Below are positions 18,294 through 28,800 of a stretch of DNA of 64,000 nucleotides, in pieces (the stretch's first letter is position 1; each line of letters begins with the position of its first letter). The notes below the pieces were generated by a model. That model ran no database searches, had not been told where the DNA came from, and was given only the letters and a program-made list of their open reading frames with translations. The DNA comes from Methylopila sp. Yamaguchi (GTDB lineage: Bacteria; Pseudomonadota; Alphaproteobacteria; Rhizobiales; Methylopilaceae), in NCBI RefSeq assembly GCF_002897035.1, contig NZ_BAUX01000002.1:1-64000 (forward strand), written 5' to 3'. Made by a program: the position numbers and the translations under genes.

Positions 18294-18671
18294 ATGTCGA
18301 GCACCATGGAACAGTACGAGCAACGCACCGGCGGGGAATTCGCGACCGCGATCGACCTCGCCCACCTTTCCCGCCAGACTCTTGGCGACCGGACTCTCGA
18401 GCGCGAGGTCCTCGAGCTTTTCCGCCGTCAGGCGCGCATCCTCCTCTTCCGTTTCGAAGCGGTGACCTGCCCGTCCGAGCGCGCCCAGATCGCGCACACG
18501 CTGAAGGGCTCGGCCCGCGGCGTCGGCGCCGGCCGCGTGGCCTATGCGGCGGACGAACTCGAGCGCGCGGCGAACGCCGGCGAGCCCACCGGCAAGGCTC
18601 TCGCCGAAGTCGCCGAGGCCGTCGCCGAGGCGACCTCCGCGATCGAACTGCGCTTCGGCTTCGACCGCTAA
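18294..18671 (+). CDS. Stand-alone histidine phosphotransfer (Hpt) domain protein
   Basis: A 125-residue all-helical protein. The phosphorylation site is His68 in AHTLKGSARGVGA, the canonical HxLKGxA motif of HPt domains, and the C-terminal helices match the four-helix bundle. It would carry phosphate between a hybrid histidine kinase and a response regulator in the cytoplasm. No kinase or regulator is adjacent, so it is an orphan. It is divergent from sixA, whose product could dephosphorylate it. GGAG lies 11 bases before the chosen ATG; a second ATG four codons later is possible. Confidence 0.88.
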   Translation: MSSTMEQYEQRTGGEFATAIDLAHLSRQTLGDRTLEREVLELFRRQARILLFRFEAVTCPSERAQIAHTLKGSARGVGAGRVAYAADELERAANAGEPTGKALAEVAEAVAEATSAIELRFGFDR

Positions 18672-18846
18672 GCTTTTGGCTTCCACCGTCCGGGCCGGCT
18701 AGATCAGCCGGCCGCGATTCGAACGCGTGACGACGACGGCGTCCGCCCGTCGTCTGGCGCGCGGATGCGAAACGCTCTAAACAGCCCGCCGAACGATCTG
18801 CCGCGGCACGGCGGACCGATCCGTGTGTGCGAGAGGCGGCGCGGCG

Positions 18847-19167
18847 ATGGCCAAGATCACCTTCACCGATCATGACGGCGGCGAACGCACGGTCGAGGCC
18901 CGCGAGGGCCAGACCGTGATGGAGGTCGCGATCGCGAACGACGTCCCCGGCATCGACGCCGAGTGCGGCGGCGGCTGCTCCTGCGCGACCTGCCACGTCT
19001 ACGTGGACGAGGCCTGGAGCGAAGTGGTCGGCGGCCCGACCCCGATGGAGGAGGACATGCTGGACTTCGCCTTCGACGTCCGGCCGTCCAGCCGCCTCTC
19101 CTGCCAGATCAAGATCACGCCGGCGCTCGACGGCCTGAAGGTGGCGACGCCGCAGCGTCAGGGCTGA
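18847..19167 (+). CDS. 2Fe-2S ferredoxin, adrenodoxin type
   Basis: A 106-residue soluble electron carrier. Cluster ligands follow the C-x5-C-x2-C...C pattern: Cys40, Cys46, Cys49 and Cys86. The CATCHVYV segment identifies the vertebrate/bacterial adrenodoxin (isc-type) class used with P450s, Rieske oxygenases or iron-sulfur assembly. The ATG at 18847 is preceded by GAGAGG. A ferredoxin reductase gene follows 83 bases later on the same strand, so the two probably form an electron-transfer pair. Confidence 0.93.
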   Translation: MAKITFTDHDGGERTVEAREGQTVMEVAIANDVPGIDAECGGGCSCATCHVYVDEAWSEVVGGPTPMEEDMLDFAFDVRPSSRLSCQIKITPALDGLKVATPQRQG

Positions 19168-19211
19168 CGCTCTCGGCCGCGCCGCTTTTCCCGCGGCCTC
19201 GCCTCCGCTAG

Positions 19212-20279
<1,068 letters not shown>

Positions 20280-20324
20280 CGGCGCTGGACGGCGGCGTCA
20301 ACTGCGACGCCTCGGGGGCCTTCG

Positions 20325-21392
20325 ATGTTCATTTCGGTTGTCCGTCGCTTCGGACGGTGGGCTGTGCTCCCCGTTGCGGCGCTGCTGGCGCTGCTGGCGT
20401 GGGGCTGGTTCGCGCTTCTGGACGCCAATCCGCTGGCCGGAGCCGCATCCGCTCTCGTCGTCATCCCAACCCTCGTCGCCGGAACCGTCTTAACGCTTGG
20501 CGTGCTTGCGGTCCCTTCCGGCTGGAAGCCTCAGAACACCCTCTCGCCACAGGAGGCGCCGGCGCTCTGGGCTCTCTGGGACGAGGTCGACCCGCCCAAG
20601 GGGCGGCGCCGCATTCTAGCGGTCGACAGCGGGCTGAACGCGTCGATGGCCGACATACGGGGGCCGTTGGGTTTACGGCGCCACGAGGTGCTGACGCTGG
20701 GTCTCCCTTTGCTCATGATGCTCGACGAGCCTGCAATACGGGCCGTCGTGTCGCATGAGGCAGGGCACGCGCGGCTTGATCACGCCGCCGGGACGACGAA
20801 CATTATCGAGTTCATTGGCGTGTTCGACTTTCTGTTTTTCTACGCGGCCCCGTACGACACAATCGTCGGGGCGTTGGCCCATGCAGCGCTCGAGGGCGGA
20901 CTACGGCGGACGGAACGAGCGCGCCGCGATCTATCGCGGCAAAACGAGTTCGAAGCCGACGCTTTCTCGGCCGACAAGTCTGCCTCGGCGCGAGCGCTCG
21001 TCCTCGTCGGAGCCGCGGGTCGCGTTCTCGCGCGTCGCATATTCCAGCCGGTCGAGAGAGAGGTGCTGGGCGCGATGTCCCCGCCCATGTCGCCAATCCG
21101 CCGTATGGAGGCGCAGCTTAACTCTCTGCTTGGTGAGACAACGTCTCAAGCGCTCGTGGAGCCGGAACCTGAGCTCGACGATGAATCCGCCGCGGACCTG
21201 GCGCGCTATGGCGCGACGCACCCGCCGCTAGAGGAACGCCTCGCCAAGCTTGGGTACAGTTCGCCGCCCGACGTCGCCCCGGTCTCCCGCCCCGCGAGCT
21301 CCGATTTGCTTTCTCCCGAAATGCTCGCTGCGCTGATCGCCACGTTCGACCGAAGCTGGCGCACGGCCTTTGAGCGTATGATCGACAGATAA
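20325..21392 (+). CDS. M48-family membrane metalloprotease
   Basis: A 355-residue protein with two N-terminal transmembrane segments (about 13-32 and 42-63) and the zinc motif HEAGH (144-148). The third ligand is probably Glu208 in EFEADAF. These are the marks of M48 peptidases such as HtpX, which degrade misfolded membrane proteins. Two later hydrophobic stretches (around 160-190) match the domain's membrane-facing part. Its codon and base use is slightly less GC-biased than its neighbours, so lateral acquisition is possible but unproven. The final C-terminal 80 residues are not recognised. Confidence 0.85.
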   Translation: MFISVVRRFGRWAVLPVAALLALLAWGWFALLDANPLAGAASALVVIPTLVAGTVLTLGVLAVPSGWKPQNTLSPQEAPALWALWDEVDPPKGRRRILAVDSGLNASMADIRGPLGLRRHEVLTLGLPLLMMLDEPAIRAVVSHEAGHARLDHAAGTTNIIEFIGVFDFLFFYAAPYDTIVGALAHAALEGGLRRTERARRDLSRQNEFEADAFSADKSASARALVLVGAAGRVLARRIFQPVEREVLGAMSPPMSPIRRMEAQLNSLLGETTSQALVEPEPELDDESAADLARYGATHPPLEERLAKLGYSSPPDVAPVSRPASSDLLSPEMLAALIATFDRSWRTAFERMIDR

Positions 21393-21403
21393 GAGACCTA
21401 AAA

Positions 21404-22582
21404 TCAGCGCGCCAGCGCCCGGGTGGCGCGGTCGAGGCCGTCGAGGCTGAGCGGGTACATGCGCCCTTCGACCACGTCGCGGACGATGTCGATCGACTCG
21501 GTCCACGACCAGCTCTGCTCCGGCAAGGGGTTGATCCAGGCGAGCTTAGGGAAGCGATCGACGAACCGTCGCAGCCAGACCCGGCCGGCCTCCTTGTTCA
21601 TGTGCTCGACAGCGCCGCCGGGCGACAGCAGCTCGTAGGGGCTCATCGAGGCGTCGCCGACGATCACCACCCGGCACTCCGGCGGATAGCTGCGCAGCAG
21701 GTCGAGCGTCGGCGTGAGCTCGGCGCGTCGGCGGCGGTTGTCGCGCCAGACGTGCTCGTAGACGCAGTTGTGGAAATAGAAGTGGTCCAGCCGCTTGAAC
21801 TCGGAGCGCGCGGCGGAGAACAGCTCCTCGCAGGCGCGCACGTGGCCGTCCATCGACCCCCCGACGTCGAGCAGCAGCAGAAGCTGCACCGCGTTGCGGC
21901 GCTCCGGGCGGAGCTTCACGTCCAGAAAGCCCTGGCGCGCGGTCGCGCCCACGGTGCCGTCGAGATCGAACTCCTCCGCCGCGCCGGCGCGGGCGAAGCG
22001 CCGCATCCGCCGCAGGGCCACCTTGATCGCCCGCGTGCCGATCTCAACCTCGCCGTCGAGATCCCGGAACTCCCGCTTGTCCCAGACCTTCACCGCCTTG
22101 AAGTTGCGGTTGGCCTCCTGCCCGATCCGGATCCCTTCCGGGTTGTAGCCGTAAGCGCCGAAGGGCGACGTGCCGCCCGTGCCGACCCACTTGTTTCCGC
22201 CCTGGCGCCGCCCCTTCTGCTCGGCCAGGCGCTGGCGCAGCGTCTCCAGCAGCTTGTCGAGCCCGCCAAGCGCCTCGATGGCCGCCTTCTCCTCGTCCGA
22301 CAGCAGGCGTTCGAAGCGTTTCAGCAACCAGTCCGGCGGTATCTCCGGCCCGGCGAGCGCCTCCGCCAAGGTTTCGGCTCCGGCGAAAATCTGGGCGAAA
22401 ACGCGGTCGAATCGGTCGAAGTGCCGTTCGTCCTTGACGAGGCAGGCGCGGGCCAGCGCATGGAGCCCGTCCGCGTCGGTCGGACGAAGTCCGCGGTCGA
22501 GCGCCTCCAGGAACGCGAGGTGCTCGCGCAGCGACACCGGCACGCCGGCGCTGCGGAGCGCCTCGAAAAACCTCAGGAACAT
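21404..22582 (-). CDS. VWA-domain protein, CoxE-like
   Basis: A 392-residue cytoplasmic protein with a VWA domain in the C-terminal half. The metal-ion-dependent adhesion motif reads LLDVGGSMD, the common D-x-G-G-S variant of DxSxS. A central WVGTGGTSPFGAYGYNPEG block is typical of CoxE-like proteins. Such proteins normally act with a MoxR/CoxD ATPase, and the likely partner is at 11607-12452, about 9 kb away on the opposite strand. It is convergent with the M48 gene (11 bases apart) and divergent from the giant ring-type gene. Confidence 0.88.
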   Translation of the reverse strand: MFLRFFEALRSAGVPVSLREHLAFLEALDRGLRPTDADGLHALARACLVKDERHFDRFDRVFAQIFAGAETLAEALAGPEIPPDWLLKRFERLLSDEEKAAIEALGGLDKLLETLRQRLAEQKGRRQGGNKWVGTGGTSPFGAYGYNPEGIRIGQEANRNFKAVKVWDKREFRDLDGEVEIGTRAIKVALRRMRRFARAGAAEEFDLDGTVGATARQGFLDVKLRPERRNAVQLLLLLDVGGSMDGHVRACEELFSAARSEFKRLDHFYFHNCVYEHVWRDNRRRRAELTPTLDLLRSYPPECRVVIVGDASMSPYELLSPGGAVEHMNKEAGRVWLRRFVDRFPKLAWINPLPEQSWSWTESIDIVRDVVEGRMYPLSLDGLDRATRALAR

Positions 22583-22877
22583 GAAGCGGCGCCGGCCAAA
22601 TCGTTTGAGATGGTGAACAACCCGTTAACGACGTTTGCCATCGGATGGATTCCGCGGTTCTCTAGATGCGGGATCATCGGTACCATCAGAAGCGTGGAGA
22701 CGCATGCCTGACGACGCCGCGGCGTTTTCGTGGCGACGGCGTGGCGGCTCCGAACGGCGAGACGGGCCGTGTCTGTGTGGGGACACGATCCGGCAGAGGG
22801 CTTCGTCGGTCTCGTGTTGAGGCCGGCGGGTCCGAAGCGACCGATGTGTGCAGTGTACGGACGCGAGGCTTGAGACG
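22583..22877. promoter_or_regulatory. 295-base divergent intergenic region upstream of the giant ring-type gene
   Basis: It separates the VWA gene from the giant gene and must contain both promoters. AT-richer sequence lies near 22610-22640 (CCGTTAACGACG), but I cannot assign boxes or operators. The TTAA there could be half of a CtrA-type site; no second half at the required spacing is seen. Confidence 0.35.
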
Positions 22878-25800
22878 ATGGCGAATCCCAATCCTGCCAA
22901 GGATCCCGCGGAAGCGGCCCTGTCCGCCATTGAGGAGGCGCTGAACCTCGTCGCTCCTGGCGCGAAGGCGGTCGTCGCCCCGCGCAAGGCCGCGCCCGAG
23001 CCCACCGTGACGGAGCCGATGGTCGAGCCGCAGCTTCAGGCCGCGGCCCCTGAGCGCCGCGTCGCGCCGACGCCGGACCGGTCCGGCCGCCGCGCGCCCG
23101 CGAACGACGACGCGCGCTCCTTCGCGCACATTCTCTACGCCCTGCAGCGCAAGCCCTCGAACGGCCCCTTCGTGCTGGCGACCGCCGCCGCCGTGGCCTG
23201 GGCCGCGCTCGGCGCTCTCTATGTCTTCGGCGTCGTGGGCCTTGGCCAAGGCGCAGTCGATCTCGCCGACCGCGCGATCCAAGCGCAGCTGGCCGCCGCC
23301 TTCGTCGGCACCTTCGCGCCGATCGTGTTTTTCTTCATGCTCGCGATGATGGCCTGGCGCTCGCAGGAGATGCGCCTCGTCGCCCGTTCGATGACCGAGG
23401 TCGCGCTCCGCCTCGCCGAGCCCGAGACCTCGTCGACCGATTCCATCACCTCGCTCGGCCAGGCCGTGCGCCGCGAGGTCGCCGCCATGGGCGACGGCAT
23501 CGAGCGCGCCGTGAACCGCGCCGGCGATCTTGAGTCGCTGGTGCGCGGCGAGGTCTCTTCGCTCGAGCGTTCGTTCCACGACAACGAACTGCGCGTCCGC
23601 AACCTCATCGCCGAGCTGCAGAGCGAGCGCGAAGCCATCGACGGCAACGCCGAGCGGCTGCGCGAGACCATCGCTGGGGCGCACGAGCTGCTCGCCCGCG
23701 ACCTCAACGCCGCCGCCACCCTGCTGACCGCGAACATCGCCGAGTCCGGCGCGCGGGTGACGGAACATCTCGACGCCAAGAGCATGGAGCTCTCCGCGGC
23801 GATCGCCGAGGCCGGCGAGGCCATGCTCGTCGCCGTCGGCGGCCGCGGCGCGGAGCTGATCGAACGTCTTTCCAGCACCAGCGACGCCGTGACCCGCAGC
23901 CTCGACGAGACCGGCGCGCGGCTCGCCGAGACCGTCGCGGCCCGCGCGGACGCGGCGCGAGACGCCATGACCGACAGCGGCGAGAGCCTCGCCCGCTCGC
24001 TCGAGGAGCGCACCGCGCTGCTCACCGACCGGCTGGCGGCGACCGGCCTCGACCTCGACGAGCGGCTCGCGCGCACCAGCGAACAGATCGTCGGCGTGCT
24101 CGACGGCCGCGGCAATCAGATGGCGAACGAGCTGGAGCGCTCGGGCGCGGCGGTCCTCGACCGCATCTCCGAGCGCTTCGGCGAACTCCACGTCGCGCTT
24201 GACCGCACCAGCGCCGATCTCGGCGAAGGCTTCGCCGCCCGCGCGGGCGAGCTGACCGAGGCCCTCGCCTCCACCGCGGCCTCCGTTACGGAGGCGTTCG
24301 GCGAACGTGGGGCCCGCGTCACCGAACAGCTCGAGACCGTGGCCGCGCGCCTGTCCGATGACTTCGCCGCCCGCGGCGACCGCGCCGCGGAGACGCTGCA
24401 GCGCGCCGGGGACGACGTGACCGGCGGCTTTACCGAGCGGGCCGACATCATTCTGCGCAGCCTGTCGGAGCGCGCCGAGGCGGTGTCCGAGGCGCTCCGC
24501 GAAGTGGGCGAGGACTTCCAGGGCGTGCTCGCGGTCCGCGCGGCCGAGGTCACCGAGGCCGTCAAGACGGCCGGCGACGGCGTCGTGCTCGACCTGTCGC
24601 TGCGCGGCTCCGAGATCACCGGCAAGCTCGACGAGACCGGCGGACGCCTTGCGGAAAGCATCGCGCTGAAGAGCGGCGAGCTGGCGGACCGTCTGTCCGA
24701 GGCGAGCGCCCGGATGCACGAGGCGATCGTCGTCCACGGCGGCGAACTCGAGCGCCGGTTCGGCGAGAACGGCGAGCGCATCGCGGCCCTGCTGGAAGAG
24801 CGGGGCGACAACGTCGCGACCCGCATCGCGGCCGCCAGCGACCGCGTCCACGAGGCCGTCGTCGGCCGTTCGGGCGAGGTCGAGCGAGAGTTCGACGCGG
24901 CCGGCGCCCGCATCGTCGCGGCCATCGAGACCCGCGCCCTCGAAGTGCGCGAGAGCATCGAGGCCACGACCGTGACGATCGCCGACGTGCTGTCTGAGCG
25001 CGGCGGCATCCTCGTCACCCAGCTTGGCGACACCGCCGAGCGGATCCACGACGTCGTCGTGGTCCGCGGCTCCGACCTCGAAAGCCGCCTTGCGGCGACC
25101 GGCGACCGCCTCGGCGAGACCATCGAGGCCCGCGCCGTCGCGGCGCAGACGGCCTTCGACGCCGCGGCCGGACGGATCTCCTCCGGCGTCGAGGAGCGTC
25201 TGCGCGCCTTCGAAGAGCGGCTCTCGACCACCGGCGGCTCCGTCGCCGAGATCATCGCGGACCGTGGCGGCGCCCTCGCCTCGACCCTCGAGGAGACCGC
25301 CGAGCGCATCCACGAGACCATCGTTTCGCGCGGCGGCGAGCTGGAGACCCGCCTGACGGCGGCGACCGGCGCGCTCGGGCGCACGATCGACGACCGCGCG
25401 ACCGCCGCGGAGGAGGCCTTTGCGGCCGCCTCCGACCGGGCGACGCAGGGCGTCGACGAACGGCTGTCGGCCTTCGAGGAACGCCTCGCGGCGGCCGGCG
25501 GCGCGGCGGGCGAGATCATCGCCGACCGCGGGGGCGCCCTCGCCTCCTCGATCGAGGAAACCGCGGCGCGCATTCACGAGAGCATCGCGGGCCGCGGCGG
25601 CGAGCTTGAGGGCCGCCTCGTCGCGGTCGTCGGCTCGCTCGGCGAGGCCATCGACGGCCGCGCGGCTGCGGTCGAAGAGATCTTCGCGTCGGCGTCCGAA
25701 CGCGCCACCTCCGGGCTGGACGAGCGCCTCGCGGCGTTCGAGCAGCGTCTTACGGGCGCGGGCGGCGTGATCGCCGAAGTGATCTCCACGCGTGGCGGCG

Positions 25801-28800
25801 ACCTTGCGACCCGCCTGGACGACACCGCGGAACGGATTGACTCGCTGCTCGCGGGCCGCGGCGGCGCGCTGGGCGACCGGCTCGAAGCCGGCGCGGAGAC
25901 CCTGCGCCTGGCGCTCGAAGAACGTGCGGCGGCGATCGAAGCCAAGTTCGGCGCGGCGGCGGAACGCGTCGCCACCGGATCGGACGAGCGTCTGCGCGCC
26001 TTCGACGAGCAGATCACCAGCACGGGCGGCGTGATCGCGGAGATCATTGCGGAGCGCGGCGGGGCCCTGGTCTCTTCGCTCGGCGAGACCGCCGAGCGCA
26101 TCCATGACGTCGTGGTGCTGCGCGGCGATGAACTCGAGCGCCGGCTCGCGGCGAGCGGCGAAGGCCTCGGAGCCAAGATCGACGAGCGTGCGGCCGCGGC
26201 GGAAGCCGCGTTCGACGCCGCGACGGGCCGCATCTCGACCACGGTCGAGGACCGCCTGCGCGCCTTCGAGGAGCGCCTCGCGACCACGGGCGTTTCGGTG
26301 GCGGACGTCATCGCCGAACGCGGCGGCCAGCTCACCATGACCATCGGCGACACCGCCGAGCGGATCCACGACGCCATCGTCAACCGCGGCGCCGATCTCC
26401 AGACCCGCCTCGCATCCGCGGAAATTCGCTTCGTCGAGACGATCGATGCGCGGGCTCTTGCGGCTGAAGGCGCCCTCGACGCCGCCGGCCAGCGCCTCGG
26501 CGCGAGCTTCGAGGAGCGCCTCGGCGCCTTCGAACAGCGCTTCGACGGCGCGGGCTCCGCGCTCGGCGAACGGCTCGCAGGCGAAGTCGCCCGCGCGGAG
26601 CGTCTGCTCGGCGAGGCCGCCAGCCTCGTCGCGCTGCGCCTGCGCGACGGCGCCCAGAACGCCGGCGCGACGCTGCAGGCGTCCGTCGAAGGCTTCGGCG
26701 TCGCGCTCGACGGGCGCGTCGCCGAGGTCAACAGCCAGCTGGAGCGCGTCAGCGAGGAGATCGGCTCGGCCATCGCGAGCCGCGGCGAGACCCTGAGCGA
26801 GTCGCTCGCCGCGACCGCGCGCCAGCTCGCCGACGAGATCGCCACCCGCGGCGGCGCCGTGAACGAGGCCTTCGCGGCCCAGCTCGCGGCGCTCGACAAG
26901 ACGCTCGACGAGCGCGGCCCGGCTCTCGCCGACCGCATCGGCGCGGCGAGCGAGAGCTTCGCCGCAAGCGTGGCGTCGCACGTGGGCGACGTCGAGCGCG
27001 TGCTGCGCGAAGACGGCGGGCGTCTGGCCGCGTCGATCGGCGAGACCGCCGGTCGCATCGAGACCTCCATGTCCGACCGGCTTGCCTCGTTCGACGGCAA
27101 GATGTCCGAGTTCGACGGCGCCATCGCCGACCGGCTCGCGGGCTTCGACGACCGCCTGGCGGCGATCGACCTCGCCTCCCGCAGCCACCTCGGGGCCGTC
27201 GACGGCCGCATCGAGCGGCTCGATGAGACGATCGGCGCCCGCGTCGGGCAGTTCGACGAGAAGATCTCGACCTTCGACCAGCTGTTCGCCGGCCGGATCA
27301 CCGCGCTCGACGGCCAGATCCTGCGGCTCGACGAGACCATCGCGCTCCGCGTCGGATCGATCGACGAGAAGATCGGCGCCATCGACGAGACGGTGGGCGC
27401 CCAGGTCGGCCGCATCGACGACCAGGTCGCGCAGCTTGACCGCGTGATCGGCGAGCGCCTCGGCGCCTTCGACGCGCGGGTGACGACGCTCGACGGCTCG
27501 CTCGGCGAACGCCTCGAGGGCTTCGCTGGGCGCGTCGCCGCGCTGGACGAGTCGCTCGGCGAGCGCGTCGCGTCCTTCGACGACAAGGCGGCGGGGATCG
27601 GCGAGGTGCTGACGAAGAGCCTCGAGACCTTCGACAACCGCGCCAACGTGCTTCATCGCGCCGTCGCCTCCCGCATCAACGTCTTCGACGCCAAGGCGAC
27701 GGAGTTCGAAAAAGCCATCGCCGCGCACTCCGACGGCGTGAACACGCGCACGACCGAGCTCGAGGGCGTCCTGGCCCAGCGCTTCGGCGCCTTCGACGAG
27801 CAGCTGGGGAGCCGCATCGGCGACCTCGCGCTGTCGCTCGAGAGCCGCATCAGCCGGATCGACGACGGCCTCGAGGCGCGCACCCGCGCGCTGAACGAGA
27901 CGCTGGCCGCCCGCACGCTCGAGCTTGCGCGGACGCTTGGCGACGGCTCGACCGGAGTGGCGGCGGCGCTCGCCGACCGCGCGGCCGAGTTCGCCGCGAC
28001 GCTCAGCGCGCGCACCGACGAGCTGATCGCCTCCTTCGACGGCAAAGCCGAAACGGTCGGCGCGACGCTGGGCGCACGGGCGCTCGAAGTGGCGTCGGAG
28101 CTCGAAGGCCGCATCGGCCGCTTCGAGACTGTCGTCTCCACTGGGCTCGAGACCGTCAGCGCCAATCTCGGCGCCCGCGGCGACGCGCTCACCTCCGAGC
28201 TCGCGCTCAAGACCGACGCGCTGGCGCGCGCGATCGCCGAGGCGACCGAACGCGCCGAGGGCGACATGTCGCGCCTCTCCGGCGAGGTCACGGAAGCGCT
28301 CGTCGCCCGGATCGGCGAGCTGACGGTGACGCTTGAGCGGCAGGGCTACGGCCTCGTCGAGCGCTTCGGCGCTCAGAGCGCCGCGGTGACCCGCGAGATC
28401 GCGGCCGCCGGCGATGCGGTCTCGACCGAGATCCAGAGCCGTTCGGCGACCCTGATCGACGGGCTGGCCTCGCGCGGCGCCACGCTGAAGGAAACGCTGG
28501 AGGCGCTGAACGGCGACCTCGTGCGCACCTTCGAGACCCGCGGCGCGGAGACGGTGGAAAGCCTGAACTCGGTCGCAGACCGCCTGCGAGTGGTCTCGCA
28601 TCGTCTCTCGGAGACCATGGGCCTCGAAACCTCCAAGGCGGTCGAGCACCTCGACGGTTCGAGCCGCAAGCTCCAGGAGGCCGTCGTCGAGGCGACGTCG
28701 ACGCTTGCGACCACGGTCGCCCGCGAGAGCAAGCGCGCCGTCGCCGACCTCTCCCGCACCCAGACCGCCCTCACCGGCGAGATGGCGGACGTTCTCACCA

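Noticed and set aside
22610-22640. Possible CtrA box (TTAA) upstream of the giant gene
   Set aside because: A CtrA site needs TTAA-N7-TTAA. Only one half is visible.
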